From: Saururus chinensis
Taxonomy: Eukaryota; Streptophyta; Magnoliopsida; Piperales; Saururaceae
Assembly: GCA_035235625.1 (NCBI GenBank)
Contig: CP141142.1
Span: 51,253,644-51,317,643, forward strand
Length of the DNA: 64,000 bases
Direction of reading: 5' to 3'
A program made the translations under genes and the position numbers. A model generated the notes under the pieces. That model worked only from the letters and a program-made list of their open reading frames with translations, ran no database searches and was not told the DNA's origin. Positions 44,571 through 56,334 of the stretch are shown here, in pieces (the stretch's first letter is position 1; each line of letters opens with the position of its first letter).

Positions 44571-45497
44571 CTCATCTATACCGGCTAAAGGATCCAAGTT
44601 TGGACCCACGTGAGACGTAGTGGCAGTAGATATGATGTCGATGGTCCAAAGTACTTGGAGAAGTAAGAATGGGGATGGGATGCTTGGGGGACACTTAAAG
44701 GCTCTCCAAACTTTCAAGATATTTAATGATGCCTTCTTACTATAGCATGCATAACTATGTGTTAGTACAATAAAAGCTACACAGTTATATTCATCCATTT
44801 CATGTTGGTAAACTCCTTAATCTCAATGTTAAATCTTTTTATTTCTGCTACCAAGAAATATCCCAATCTATTCCAAAAGTTATGTCCTCCCGCATCCAAT
44901 TCGAGAAGTACTTTTTCCATATCTCATGGGCCCATGATCATCGACAGCAACAAGAACACTACAAGAGGGTTGTAAGAGGTAGATAAAGACAGCAGCAAAA
45001 TGTTCAAACTTTCTAGCTCGGCCAGTGGTCTGCTCTGTCTTATATAGATAAATTCCAATGAGAACTAATAGCTCCGTCAACATCTAGCCTCACCCCTTCA
45101 TCGAATAATAGTCGAGCCTTCCATGTGCCCGCTAATGCATGTGTGTCACGATGTTGCATCGCACATGCTGCATGGGTTGTAAGAAAAAGGGATCTAACAG
45201 GAGGTACCGTACCAAAACGAAAATAAATGGGATACGAGAAAAGAGTAACGATAATGTCGACTTAACTCGTACAGAGATGTAACAAGCAGCTTATAGAGGC
45301 AAGGCACGTATTAAAATAAATACAACTCTCATAAATATGTGTTTCGTATTAAATAGTCAGTTATCTGCAAGGTACGGAGATCAACAAAATAGTTTTCAAG
45401 GGAGACAGAAATGCCCATCTCAAAATAATAAACTTATATTAAACAAAATATACAACAAACATCATCTGAGTTGGCAACCAAAGACGGACTTCATATC
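44571..45497. other. 3' flank of LSD1, no other gene
   Basis: No coding sequence recognised; it should hold the LSD1 3' UTR next to 45497. The minus open frames at 44535-44798 and 44880-45083 carry no recognisable domain. Confidence 0.4.
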
Positions 45498-47645
45498 TCA
45501 TTTTTTATCTGTAGTTACCCCAACGACAACATTGCTGACCTACAAAAACAACACGAAGGTGTAAAATAAGATAAAAAAAATTCTTCCTAGGCGATCAAAT
45601 GAGCAGTGTAGGATAGCAAGAAAGGGCAACGATGCATTACTAATTTTCCACTTTCGTCCATTGTCATCGGGTTCTCAACAACAACAGTTTGGCTCTGTGT
45701 GTGTGGTTCCGTCCAGAAGATGTATAAATAGAAGAACATGTCAGTTAACAGCTAAATTAAATATAAACTGCAAAAAATCTAAGCAACAAAAGAGCGCAAA
45801 ATGATAACTTACAGAAGAAGTGGAGGGAATTGGTGTTGCAGGCATGGTTCCATTGGGTCTATATACAGGAATTGGCACCCTTGTGGTACTCATCTGCAAA
45901 AGAAACGATGGGGGAAGAGTAAATTTTTAATGGAAGAGAAGAAGATCAAGATGTTAACAATATTAGTTAAAAAAATACTAACCCCAACATTTGTAACGTG
46001 TTGGCACACGGCACATTTGACAGATGGGGCTCCACTTGGATACATGAGTGTTATATGACAGTGGCCGCAGTTCACCTGAGCAACTGAAGCTGTTTTGGAA
46101 TCACAACAAAAACAACTTAATTTAGATCCATTGACCAGTCGAACCAAATATGCTCGCTGAATATGAGAAAAGCTACATACTAACAAAATGCTAAGGTACT
46201 GATGCTTTGTGAGACTAACTAGCTGACTTTGTTGGGACTCTTGGTTTGAAACAAGAGATCATTGCGTAAATCCCAAATGACAAAGAAAACACTACCAATC
46301 AGAAAGTAATTAGATTGATTGGGTTCAACTTCTATTTCGCAAAATTAGTTTCCCTGTTCTAGCCATGACCCACATCAAGTTACAGCTAAACTCTGCAGCT
46401 CTTCTTAAATTTGATGTATTCTTTCGCAACCTTCATGCTAATAGCCAACTTTTGCTTGTTTCTAAAGGTTTTGAATGTAATTGCAGACAAACATGTCATC
46501 AAGGCACAAGATACATACTAATTGCAAATACAATTTAAAGCATACACACATGTATGAAAGAATGCCGCCAAGTAGAATCCAGCATAAAAGCTACTCTGCA
46601 AGTTAATTGGAAATACTAAACCTATTCTTGCATCATTAGTTGTGTGGCAGCAGGCACATCTCACACTAGTTGCACCACGAGGATACATTAGTAGTGTTCG
46701 GCAACCAACACACAGAAGCTGAGCTGTCTCTGTTGCTACACGGGAAAACAACCAAAATATTAGATTTAGGATCGGATTCATCTACAGAGAATTGAACTGA
46801 ACAATTTATGAAAAAAAAAAAGAATTGAACCGAACTAACACCATAATCACATGAATCACTATTCATATCACAATCATTGATTTACAAACTGCTAATTCAG
46901 AATACTGTCAATTAATTGCACAACCAAATGTGCGTAAAAGTAACTAGATCTGAAACTAACACGTCTGACAGTCTAAGCTGTAGCCAATCATGGCCATTGT
47001 AGTGTAAATATACCCCAACAAAAATCAAAACAAACAAAATAATTGATCACATGAAGAAAATTAGTAGTAGATATCATCTGTTGAGATTTTCCTGTTCTAC
47101 AAAATTGTAATTGCATTTAAAAGAAATAGCTGCAGATGTGAGGCACATCCACCATGGAGATAAAAGCCATCACTTCCACTCGTCTAGTCCTCTGACCACG
47201 ACAATAGAAGTCATGACTTTCGGGCTGCATTATATGAACTAATGAATAGCAAACTTCTTTGGCAGATAATAATTTGCATTATGCAACCAATCATAGGCGC
47301 TTATCAATTGTTTGCCAGCTAAAGCAGATTCTTCAAAGGTATGCACATATTTCAACCTAAGCACATGTGGAAGGCAAGTCACTTTCAATGAGAACAAGGA
47401 TACACGCAGACTTTAAAGGTATGCACATTTTTCAACCTAAGAGCATGTGGGAGGCGAATCACATTTATGAATATGCAAAAGATGCGCACACAAAGTGTAT
47501 TCGTGTTTGTGTCCACATATAGAGAGAGAGAGAGACCAGGAGTGACTGTGTTTATTGTGTTGCACATTACACATCGTATGCTTGAGGCTCCCCTGGGATA
47601 TAATATCAAATGTCTACAACCACCACAAACAAGTTGGCTCTGCAT
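45498..47645 (-). CDS. LSD1: LSD1-type zinc-finger protein (six coding exons)
   Basis: The exons are 47645-47537, 46735-46622, 46083-45983, 45893-45813, 45694-45641 and 45539-45498, all with GT-AG borders and continuous phase; together 501 nt, 166 aa. Three zf-LSD1 domains are present, each C-x2-C-x14-C-x2-C: Cys7/10/25/28, Cys45/48/63/66 and Cys80/83/98/101, with the YPRGA or YPSGA core in each. The tail has [15 protein letters not shown], then [17 protein letters not shown] and the invariant [13 protein letters not shown] end. In Arabidopsis, LSD1 restrains runaway hypersensitive cell death and binds bZIP10 and metacaspase through these fingers; the same role here is inference. The last exon is only 42 nt. 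If the exon-5 donor (TTA, GTAATG) is not used, reading continues to a TAG at 45587 and replaces the conserved end. An acceptor two bases before the ATG implies an upstream 5' UTR exon. Confidence 0.93.
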
Positions 47646-48039
47646 ACCTGCAAGTACAAAATTTTGTCCAATAGCAATTAGCTGGAAGAAACCTTAAATA
47701 TAGAATAAACACAGATGGCATGGATAAGGCACACAAGTTTTTTTACCAATAGACAAAAAATTATTAATGACAACAAAAACAAAATGTGGAATACAAAAGG
47801 AAAACGCCAAGCTTGAAGCATTTTAAAAGACCAAAATATTTTTTTCCTTTTTGTTTACTGTTCATATTTTGCAATGATTCTAATAAGGAAAAAAACTTTT
47901 TAATATTAGCAAGTCACATCAATACAAAACTTCTATGCAGCATCTATAAGTAGTAACCATCAAAATTTTATGGAGTTTACATTTTTGTTGGCACCAGTGA
48001 CATAATCATAATCAAGAAGTGCCTTCTCTTAACAATTTG

Positions 48040-48560
48040 AGATTGGTGACATGGATCTTACATCTCACTCTATCTTGTAAGAGAAAATTAGCCGTATCCT
48101 TTGTTATTAACTTCATCCAAGTTTATTAGGTTTCCCTTTCCCTCTTTGGCACTTTCTACTTGAATCCCTTTCTACCTTCCTGCGGGGGCATCCATTGGTC
48201 TTCTTTGTGTATGCCCATACCAACTGAAACCTACACTCCCTAAGCCTCTCCCCAAAAGGTGTTACCGCTATTATCTTGTTTCACCTTGTTATCCCATTCA
48301 ACCGCCTTATCATCCTTATTTCAGGTATATCTAGTTCGTCTATATGACTTCTCTTTTAAAGCCCAACATTCCGCAATGTAAAGTATTGCGCCTTATCATC
48401 CTTATTTCAGGTATATCTAGTTCGTCTATATGACTTCTCTTTTAAAGCCCAACATTCCGCAATGTAAAGTATTGCAGGACTGTCGTAGGATGCACCTATC
48501 ACACAATACTCATGACCCTGCTCCACAACTTTGCCCCCCTTGCATTTATCCTATGTTAAT
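48040..48560 (-). mobile_element. LINE (L1-type) 3' fragment
   Basis: On the minus strand, broken frames give YIAECWALKEK, followed by traces like the far C-terminal part of plant L1 ORF2 (the region following RT, with GMGIHKEDQWMP resembling the usual RWFGHVQRRP-type block). The plus-strand wording (CATCCATTGGTCTTCTTTGT; GCCCAACATTCCGCAATGTA) is typical of reversed plant L1 copies. It is truncated and mutated. It may lie within a 5' UTR intron of LSD1. Confidence 0.6.
48303..48474 (+). repeat. Perfect 86-bp tandem duplication
   Basis: Units 48303-48388 and 48389-48474 start CGCCTTATCATCCTTATTTC and appear identical, so the duplication is recent relative to the decayed LINE around it. Confidence 0.95.
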
Positions 48561-48999
48561 ACGAGTGACATTTAAATAAAAGATGTGAGGCTCGACCTGG
48601 CCCCATGTTGCAGTTCCTAATGCTAGCGTATGTAATTTTAGTTGATGATAGTGTAAACTGAAATCCATTCCCACAAACAGAAAAGTCTGTGTGGAGTGTG
48701 GAGGGGCTTTGGAAATCCCAGTATCAGTGATCAAGGAGAGAGTTCGTATGTTCTTCCTTGATCGACTCTATTTCAAAGTTCCCGGTTTGACATAATTCAT
48801 AATTAAACTTAAAACCCCGAAATTAGACATCGAAAAAACATTATAAGAGCATGTCAGAGTCTGTTCACTACAAATTAGAAGCTGGACAAAATAAAAGCGC
48901 AATGAGACAGAAATTTAATCAAAGATAAAGATATTTATGTGTTGGAAAGCAAGCACCAACCCAAAAAAAATTAAAATAAAATTAGTGCAGGGGGGGCAT

Positions 49000-49330
49000 G
49001 CAATGGATGAGATTCACCGGTGATAGACGAGAATTGCCTTGATGGCTATGGCGCAGGTGATTGGGGTACTTGAAGGTGCCAGAAACGGCGATTGGAGGCC
49101 CTCCTTGGTGGCGGTAATTGAGAGCTGGAAAAACGAGAGGCGAGAGCCCCCAGGGATATGTGTTGACGGACAAGATTAGGTCTGGGAGCGTTGACGAAAA
49201 TAAGATGGTTTTTATTGTCTTCGACAGCGACAGCAAAGAAGGCGGCCCAGTGACGATGACGGAGAGGTACGATGAGCAGCGGCGACGGTTGTGTTCAGGC
49301 GTGGATCATGTCGAAGAAGATTGAATATGA
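49000..49330 (-). promoter_or_regulatory. Candidate LSD1 5' UTR exon and promoter
   Basis: On the minus strand the segment is C/T-rich and less AT-rich than its surroundings, as plant leaders are. A donor-like ATCACCG-GTGAATCTC near 49013 could splice to the acceptor at the LSD1 start. No TATA box was fixed. Inference only. Confidence 0.3.
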
Positions 49331-49339
49331 ATCCAAGGG

Positions 49340-50830
49340 AAACATAGCTAATAAGGGGTCAATGCTAGAATTAAGAATCGGATTCTTCCTTGTTGCGAAT
49401 TAAAGACCAGTTTCAATACATCCTAGAATGAGTTATCATCCTACACATAAGTTATGCATTCTAACCGTTGATCTGTAGGGCCGTATACCCGAAACATGAT
49501 CTCGAGCCCGTGGCGGGCCCAGACCGTTTGACTTGGCTGGCCTCAGCCTCGGGGGAGGTAACAACGTACAACTTTACCACCGCTTTTAGGTGGGAAGATA
49601 CGCCCACCTGCATTGAGGACTCCAGTCCAGATTGCCTGCTCGTACGCCAAGACCAAGCCCATCATTTGACATGTTTTATTTTTATGTGTAAAATCTCTCA
49701 CGGTTCTGTCAGCCAATTCATACTCTTCACTTCAATTAGCCCCGATTACATCCGGGATTTATTTTTATTTTTTTCGCTATTAACGTTTTTAATCATCTCT
49801 TTTATATTAATTGTTCTAATAAAAGAAAAAAAATTATATTATGTATTAATTGCTCCATTTCGCTAAATTTAAATCTACATGCGACTCTAACGCTTTTCAC
49901 GTAGAATTACGGGCAAGCCGAAGCGGACCAAAGGTGGCGCGTGCTTGGCCATCTCCTCTTTGTCGTCAACATGGACCAACGGCACGGTGGAGAAGTCGAG
50001 CTTGGGTCAGGCGTTGTTGCATACGTTGCCGCCCGTGTACAGTGTGTTCTCGCTATCTGGCTGAACTTGCGACATGGAAGATGCGGTGGCGGCGATGACC
50101 GACTTGTTCTAGCTGACAACTACGTCACCAAAATGTCACCATCTTCGCCTTGCTTGCTTGCTTGCTTTGCTGTGCTTTGGAATAGGGGGATAGATTCTCG
50201 ACTGTTAGTGGAGTGAGTTTGGGGCAACAAATTAGGGACGATGAGCAACGACTCCTCTTTTTAAGTCTATTCTCTCTAGTCTATGTTCCAACTTTTCCAT
50301 AACCATTTTTTATTTCTTCCTCAGTACCCTTTATGCCTTCCGTGTGGGGGGTAATGGTAGCCATTTCGCCTTCATGCTTCGCCTCCCCGTTTGGCCATGT
50401 TACTAACATCCACTTTGCGGGCATCTCGAGCCCGCTTCTCTTCTCTCTCCAAATTTTGCTCCCGAACCGGTTTCCTATCGTCAAATTCCTTTGGTTTCCT
50501 CTCCTCCTCTCCTTTGGTGGTTCATTGCATGGCCTCTGCACCAGGTGATTTTCTCCATCCCTTCCCACCCCTGACACCACTTCTTCGTTTGAATATTTTG
50601 GTGATGATTGCCAAATCGTCCTCTTTGTTACCAGCGCTGGTTTCTTACTTGCATGTGTGGCTGGATTGCGATGGTAGCTGGTGCATCCTAGACGTACAAG
50701 TATTTGTGGGGCTGGCATCTGCCCAGATCCGACCGGGTGGACTATACCAGGAGCCAGATTGCTTATACGGTGAGCTACATGAGTGGTTTTTTTTTTTTTT
50801 CGTGATCTCACTTTTCTTATTGAGTTGGAG
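49340..50830. other. Unassigned DNA with weak open frames
   Basis: Open frames occur on both strands (minus 50281-50811, plus 50391-50957, minus 49907-50119) but overlap each other and contain no recognisable domain. A minus frame near 49920-50010 reads KLDFSTVPLVHVDDKEEMAK, coding-like but unidentified and preceded by a stop. Confidence 0.25.
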
Positions 50831-53767
50831 AAATGATTTTACTTATTGTGAGACACAATTGATTATTATTTTAATGAAAATAATAAAAATTAAAAATGTA
50901 ACTATTAATATTGGACTAAGGAAGTATTTGGTCAGTATTTTTTATGTTCCGTTCTAATAATAAACCCAACGTAAAGAACATATACAGAGCATTTATCTTC
51001 AAGATCAATAGCACTTGTTCCCCTTGTTCCCCCTACATTCTTTAGGCTTGACTCAGGGTGAATTGAGAGCATAAAAGATATTTCCCAATAAAAATATTTC
51101 TAATAAAAAATTTCCCATTTTCCCATTCTTTATACTCTAATAGGTTACAACCGGTTTTATGGCCACTGCATGTATGCGTATTAAAGAACTTTCGTCTTAA
51201 GCATTATAGTCATAAATTTTTATATAATTTTTTAATAAAAAGGCCTCTAGAGAGATTAGTGCTTATTTATTAAGCATATGTAACGTAAGTACAACATAAA
51301 GATAGCCCGCTATACATAGAAAAACTACAGCTACAAAAGATTGATAGATAGCAAATATACTTTACTACTTAAAACATAAGCATTGAGCACACCAAAAGAC
51401 TAAAAAAATTGCATCAAACAAAATGTATATCGAACAAGCACGATAATATTGCATATCGAACAAGCACGATAATATTGAAGGTCGTCGTGCAAACCAACAG
51501 GTATGGAACTGGAAATTCATCTCAGAGGGGCAAGAAATGCATAACATTTTTTAATTATTAATTATTATATTATTAAATGTGAGTTGGTGGGTACAATAAA
51601 TTTTTATTATTTTATAGGCCACCCTTGACGTTGTATATAATCTTTTTTTATTTCTTATCCTATATTATATACAACTCTTTAAAATGCTACCTCTCTACGT
51701 AATCATATTATATTTCTCAATATTATAAGTGGGAAGGACGTACAATAGATTTTTATTATTTCCTATATTACCCTTAGTTATATATGTAAAAATTTGTTAT
51801 TTTTAATATTACCATTATCCTATTTGTAATTCTTATCTGTTGCCCACGCCTATGCTATATAAGGGCTTTACCGGAAAACCCAGCCCTAATGGAACGGACT
51901 TAAGATTGCCCAAGCTTTGGATCGGGTCTAGTCCAATCTCGAGTAGGTCTCAAGTATAGGGAAAAAACGAGTTATTATAAAGTTGGGTCGGTTCAACCTA
52001 TAAAATATCCAAGAAGTAATATCCAACATTTTACATATAGGAAAAGTTAACCATGCCCAATGTCCTTCCTAAATAAAATTTACCCTTTTCTAAAACAAAA
52101 TTATCCTCTCAATCTGACCATATATTAGTTCAGTATCATTTCAATTTTGTTCAGAGTTTTGAAACCGCCTAACCTAAGATAAATCTTAAGTCCTATCTCA
52201 TGTTCATAGATCTCATATCCTATCTCGGGGAGGGCAGGCTTATGCTTTGACTAATAATATGCTTCAAAATTAAACTTTAGGCTATTTGAGTGTGAATTTA
52301 TGTAAGATTTCAATTCCACCCTAATTTATAATTGGAATTGTAGTTGGATAGAGGGTTAGTGAAATTAAAAATTTTACTTAAAAGTTTATTTCAAACCGAA
52401 ATCAACCAGAATGAGATGATTCCTTCGATTCCTACTCCCAACCTACCATTTTAAAATAAAAAAATTATATTATTTTTTAATTGATACATACATATCAATT
52501 CAAGCCTCAAGAAACATATCGTATACATAAGACTCATTTTAAAAGTTTAAAATAATATACCCACAAGGGATGTTATTTGATAATACTCGAGTTTACTAGT
52601 GCAATAGTTATAAGAACATACATGACCAAGTTTTGGAGAGAAATTTATATTAATTTAAAATTTTAAAAATAGTTTAATGTGATATTTAAATTTATTTTAA
52701 AAAATTCTATTACCAACAGTAATTAATTCTAAAAATAATAATTATGTTTCTATAAAAAATTACACCCAAACAGCCTTTTTATATAGGACAAGTTATTTGA
52801 TGTTGTTATCGATGAGGTTTCATGTAACTGTAGCGAAGACAAAATTGTCATCATTTCTCTTCACCTTTAAACAAGACAACTATGATTTGCACCCATATGA
52901 CCCACTGTTTACTCGTGAACCCATGGATGCTTCCTTTGGCCAAAGAAATTTCAAATAAATAATAGCGCAAATAAATTTCAAATAAACAATAGCACTCGTG
53001 TCAGAGCTAAGATAAGAAGATCAGTAGAAAAAATATTAAATGAAGGAGAAGAATAATTGTTGTACTCGAGATTGGATAAAAATAATAATGATAGGTTTTT
53101 ATCCAGCCTACCTATTAAATAAAATAAAATAAAATCCAACCTTATCTTCAATGGCATAGCCTGACGAAGAAACAGTTTATACTTAAAAGAAAAAGGAAAG
53201 AAAAGTTAATTTATCTCCACATTCCGACGAAATGTAAACAAATAAAAAAAGGATTTTGCTCTAAATTGTTCTCTTTGGAAAATAATTGATATATTTAAGC
53301 ATTGGTTGGTTTGAGTTTAAAATATGAGTTCATTCTTTTAGTCAAGTTTGGTTAGAATTTATGGTTTTGGAAAACAAGCAGAATATTGGACCTAATAGAC
53401 AGCATTGCCCTGCATGCAGAGAATGAGGCATTAATAAGAACCGACTCATGCATTTGCGGTGCAACCTACATATCAAAGCATATGAAAGCATAAATTGGAG
53501 TAATTAGTCCATAAAAGTTCTAATTGTGCTATCTTACTGTATGTAGTAAGGAAAGAGAATGATCCACAGATAGAACATACATAGAACCAAAAAGAAAAAC
53601 CATTTTATTAATGCTTACCAATTCATCAAGCTCCATTTCCTCTTTATTCTCTAACACATAATTCTGTAGGAAACTGTTAATGACCTTCTCAGATCGTCTA
53701 CCTTACAATGCTTCTGATAATGTTTATTGGGAGGTAAAATTTCCAACCCGATATTGCATTGGAGTTT
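50831..53767. other. AT-rich intergenic DNA with repeat remnants
   Basis: At 50898-50930 the block TAACTATTAATATTGGAC matches the MITE end near 18137. A direct repeat (ACAATARATTTTTATTATTT) occurs near 51593 and 51743. GGGTC-rich words near 51920-51990 resemble hAT-type ends. No gene recognised. Confidence 0.35.
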
Positions 53768-54600
53768 TAATCTCTCACTTGATCACGTGATGCAATTTCA
53801 GTAATCTCAGATGCAATTGGCGGGAAATTAGGAGTTGCTCCTTGAGTTTCAACAACCTTGGTAATGTTTCTCTGAAAAGAGCCTGTAATGTTACCTGGCC
53901 CACGAGGCACCTTTCCTTTATTTCCAATAAGCTTTGCAATCCCTTGCTAGCAAACATGACAGAGAAAGGTCTACCCAGGCACCTTTCTATATATCCAATA
54001 ATCTTTGCAATCCCTTGATAGCAAACATGACAGAGCAGGGTTATAAGATAAAACAAAATATCGATGCATATAAAACATGGGCAGCATTGCAATAGTGAAG
54101 AAAAAAGATAAGGACAATCAAACGTATTGCTGTATAATGCATGTTGTCTAATACTCCAGGCTTTTTGCTAGGCCTGTCAAAGAATAACAAGTATCTGAGT
54201 TGTGGTTTAAAAGGAGTTATTTGCTAATGAGAGTAAGGAAGGAAACTGAAGGACTAACTAAAGCACAAAAAATATTAACGGCAAATGAAATCATAAACCA
54301 CATACCGGCTTTAAAACCATGCTAAAGCTGACACCACATCCATCGTTTGCTTCAATTCTCTTCATTCCCAGTCTTCTGAACTGATGAAGAACATTACGGA
54401 TAGCAGAGTATTATCAGGAAAGAGAAAAAATCAAGAAATTTAATAAACATGTGCACTTATGGAACCATCAATATGTTTTCCAACTCCTGAAATCCAATCT
54501 CAAGGAGATGTTCTTCTTTCAGAGTATCAATGTATCGTATGTTGAATACTTCATTTGACAGATCATTGCATGATGTAATTGATCATGTGAATTCTGGACG
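53768..54600 (-). pseudogene. Unidentified spliced coding-like remnants
   Basis: Minus-strand blocks look coding. About 54570-54470 reads VFNIRYIDTLKEEHLLEIGF followed by QELENILMVP. About 54382-54306 reads FRRLGMKRIEANDGCGVSFS followed by MVLKP at a GT. About 53900-53770 reads GNITGSFQRNITKVVETQGA, then PNFPPIASEITEIASRDQVR, then a stop. I recognise no family. The expected upstream part would fall in the PPR gene on the same strand, so these may be the 3' remains of a gene displaced by it, or long 3' UTR sequence. Confidence 0.3.
53904..54035 (+). repeat. Imperfect tandem duplication of about 71 bp
   Basis: CCCTTGCTAGCAAACATGAC (53941) recurs as CCCTTGATAGCAAACATGAC (54012). The units also share GGCACCTTTC and TCCAATAA on the left. 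Confidence 0.85.
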
Positions 54601-54660
54601 TGAAACTTTCCCAGTTTGAATTGTGAAATTACTGTGTAAACCTAATACTCAAAAGCTCTG

Positions 54661-56334
54661 TTATGACTTTGTTTCAACAACACTTGCCCCGGATTGCTTT
54701 TCTAAATTCAATTCTTTCATGATTCCCCTCATCTGTTCAACCTTGTTCCAGCTACCAGCAAAAGCATAAAAGTTTGATAACAAAACATAAATTCCATGGC
54801 AATGAGAATTGAACTTAAGAAGCTCCTTTGCAACCTTCTCTCCAACACACACATCATTGTAATTCACACAAGCACTTAATAGAGCCTTGTATGCTATCAT
54901 TTTCTTCCCTTCTAGTACAATCGTTCTAATAAGTTCCTCTGCCCTGGATAACCATCCTGCCCTACTGAAAAGATCAATCAAGCAACTACAAAGCTCAACT
55001 CCGGGTTCAATCTCATAAACCTGAACCATTTTTCTAAACCAATACTCGCCTTCATCCACCAGTCCTGAATGACTACAAGCGGTCAAAACAGCCACAAATG
55101 TAGCCTCATTTGGCTTTACTCCCTCTCGTTGCATCTGTAAAAACAACCTTAAGGCTTCCTTTCCATAGCCATGGCGTCCCAAGCCCATTATCATTGTTGT
55201 CCAACAGAAAACATCTTTACACTTCAAATTGTTAAATGTGCAAACCGCCTCCTCCAATTTTCCACACTTGGCATACATATCAACCAATGCAGCGCCCACA
55301 AACTGGTCGATTTCCAAATTTCCTTGTTGGATGTATCTATGAATTGAAATACCTAGTTGCAAATTCAACAAGCTTGAGCAAGCTGAAAGCACCACTGCGG
55401 CAGTTGTCTGATCAGGCGAAACCCCTTCCATTTCCATTTTCCCAAACAGCTCCACAGCCTCCCTTGGCCGCTTAACCTTCAGATAACCTCCAATAAGAGA
55501 GTTCCACAAGATGACATCTTTATTTGTCATCCCATTAAAAATAGCACGAGCAACATCTACCAAACCCAACTCAATATATCCGTTGATCAGAATAGTTTGT
55601 GAAACGACATCTCTCCTACCCGTGTCGAGAAAGAGCTGAAAGGCATGATCCATGTCACGTGCCTTGCAGTAGAGACCTAAAACACCATTACTTACTTTCA
55701 CATGCTGCGCCAACCCCAACTTCAAAGCATACACATGAAGTAATCTCGGATAATAGACCAGTTCAAGGTGCGCACAAACAGACGTAACAATTAGAAGAGT
55801 GACCTCGTCAACCTCCATCCCACAACGCAGCATCTCCCTGAACAACCCAATGCCTTCATCTCGATAGCCAGGATGACACCCATACCCCTGTATAATGATA
55901 TTCCAAGTCTCCACCTCTCTACTGGACATCAAGTCAAACAGCTGACGCGCGTCGCCCAACTCTCCCACCGTTGCATAGAAATGGATCAAAGCATTCTGTG
56001 TGTACTTATCAGAATCAAAGCCCAGTTTTACAACGTGGGCGTGGATTTCTCTGCCTCTAGAGGGACAAAGCAAGCGAGTGGAAGCTTTCAGTAGAGCAAT
56101 GTAAGTGTGGTGATCAGGAACAATTGCAGAGGAGGATCTCATGAGATGGTCGTAAATATGGATGGCTCTGATGGGTGTTGGTCCCTTGGCGTAGGCCCTG
56201 ATGATGTGATTCCATGCAATTGTGGTGTGACCAAGCCCTCCAGTGATGAACTGAGCAGATATCTGGGAAATGTTAGCGGTTGCACTGCCATGAGATGAGT
56301 GTTTGAGCAACTGTAGCAGCATATTTGAACGCAT
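54661..56334 (-). CDS. PLS-type pentatricopeptide repeat protein ending in an E-type domain
   Basis: A single exon of 557 codons from ATG at 56334 to TGA-free TAA at 54661. The N-terminus is short and basic (MRSNMLLQLLKHSSHGS), consistent with an organelle-targeting sequence. Tandem PPR motifs follow, for example KDVILWNSLIGGYLKVKRPR, FVGAALVDMYAKCGKLEEAV and KDVFCWTTMIMGLGRHGYGK. The canonical PPR-PPR linker GVKPNEATFVAVLTACSHSG leads to the E region (LIRTIVLEGKKMIAYKALLS; GIYVLLSNFYAFAGSWNKVE). It stops after GASVVETKS, so there is no DYW deaminase domain. E-class proteins usually recognise C-to-U editing sites in mitochondrial or plastid RNA with a DYW partner in trans; the target here is unknown. 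The lack of introns is normal for the family. No defects are visible. Confidence 0.92.
   Translation of the reverse strand: MRSNMLLQLLKHSSHGSATANISQISAQFITGGLGHTTIAWNHIIRAYAKGPTPIRAIHIYDHLMRSSSAIVPDHHTYIALLKASTRLLCPSRGREIHAHVVKLGFDSDKYTQNALIHFYATVGELGDARQLFDLMSSREVETWNIIIQGYGCHPGYRDEGIGLFREMLRCGMEVDEVTLLIVTSVCAHLELVYYPRLLHVYALKLGLAQHVKVSNGVLGLYCKARDMDHAFQLFLDTGRRDVVSQTILINGYIELGLVDVARAIFNGMTNKDVILWNSLIGGYLKVKRPREAVELFGKMEMEGVSPDQTTAAVVLSACSSLLNLQLGISIHRYIQQGNLEIDQFVGAALVDMYAKCGKLEEAVCTFNNLKCKDVFCWTTMIMGLGRHGYGKEALRLFLQMQREGVKPNEATFVAVLTACSHSGLVDEGEYWFRKMVQVYEIEPGVELCSCLIDLFSRAGWLSRAEELIRTIVLEGKKMIAYKALLSACVNYNDVCVGEKVAKELLKFNSHCHGIYVLLSNFYAFAGSWNKVEQMRGIMKELNLEKQSGASVVETKS

Noticed and set aside
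50281-50957. 176-codon minus and 188-codon plus frames
   Set aside because: They overlap each other antiparallel, have no recognised domain and lie in repeat-rich DNA.
53775-54092. 105-codon minus frame (MQCCPCFICIDIL...)
   Set aside because: It crosses a 71-bp tandem duplication. A different frame in the same stretch has better coding composition and ends cleanly.
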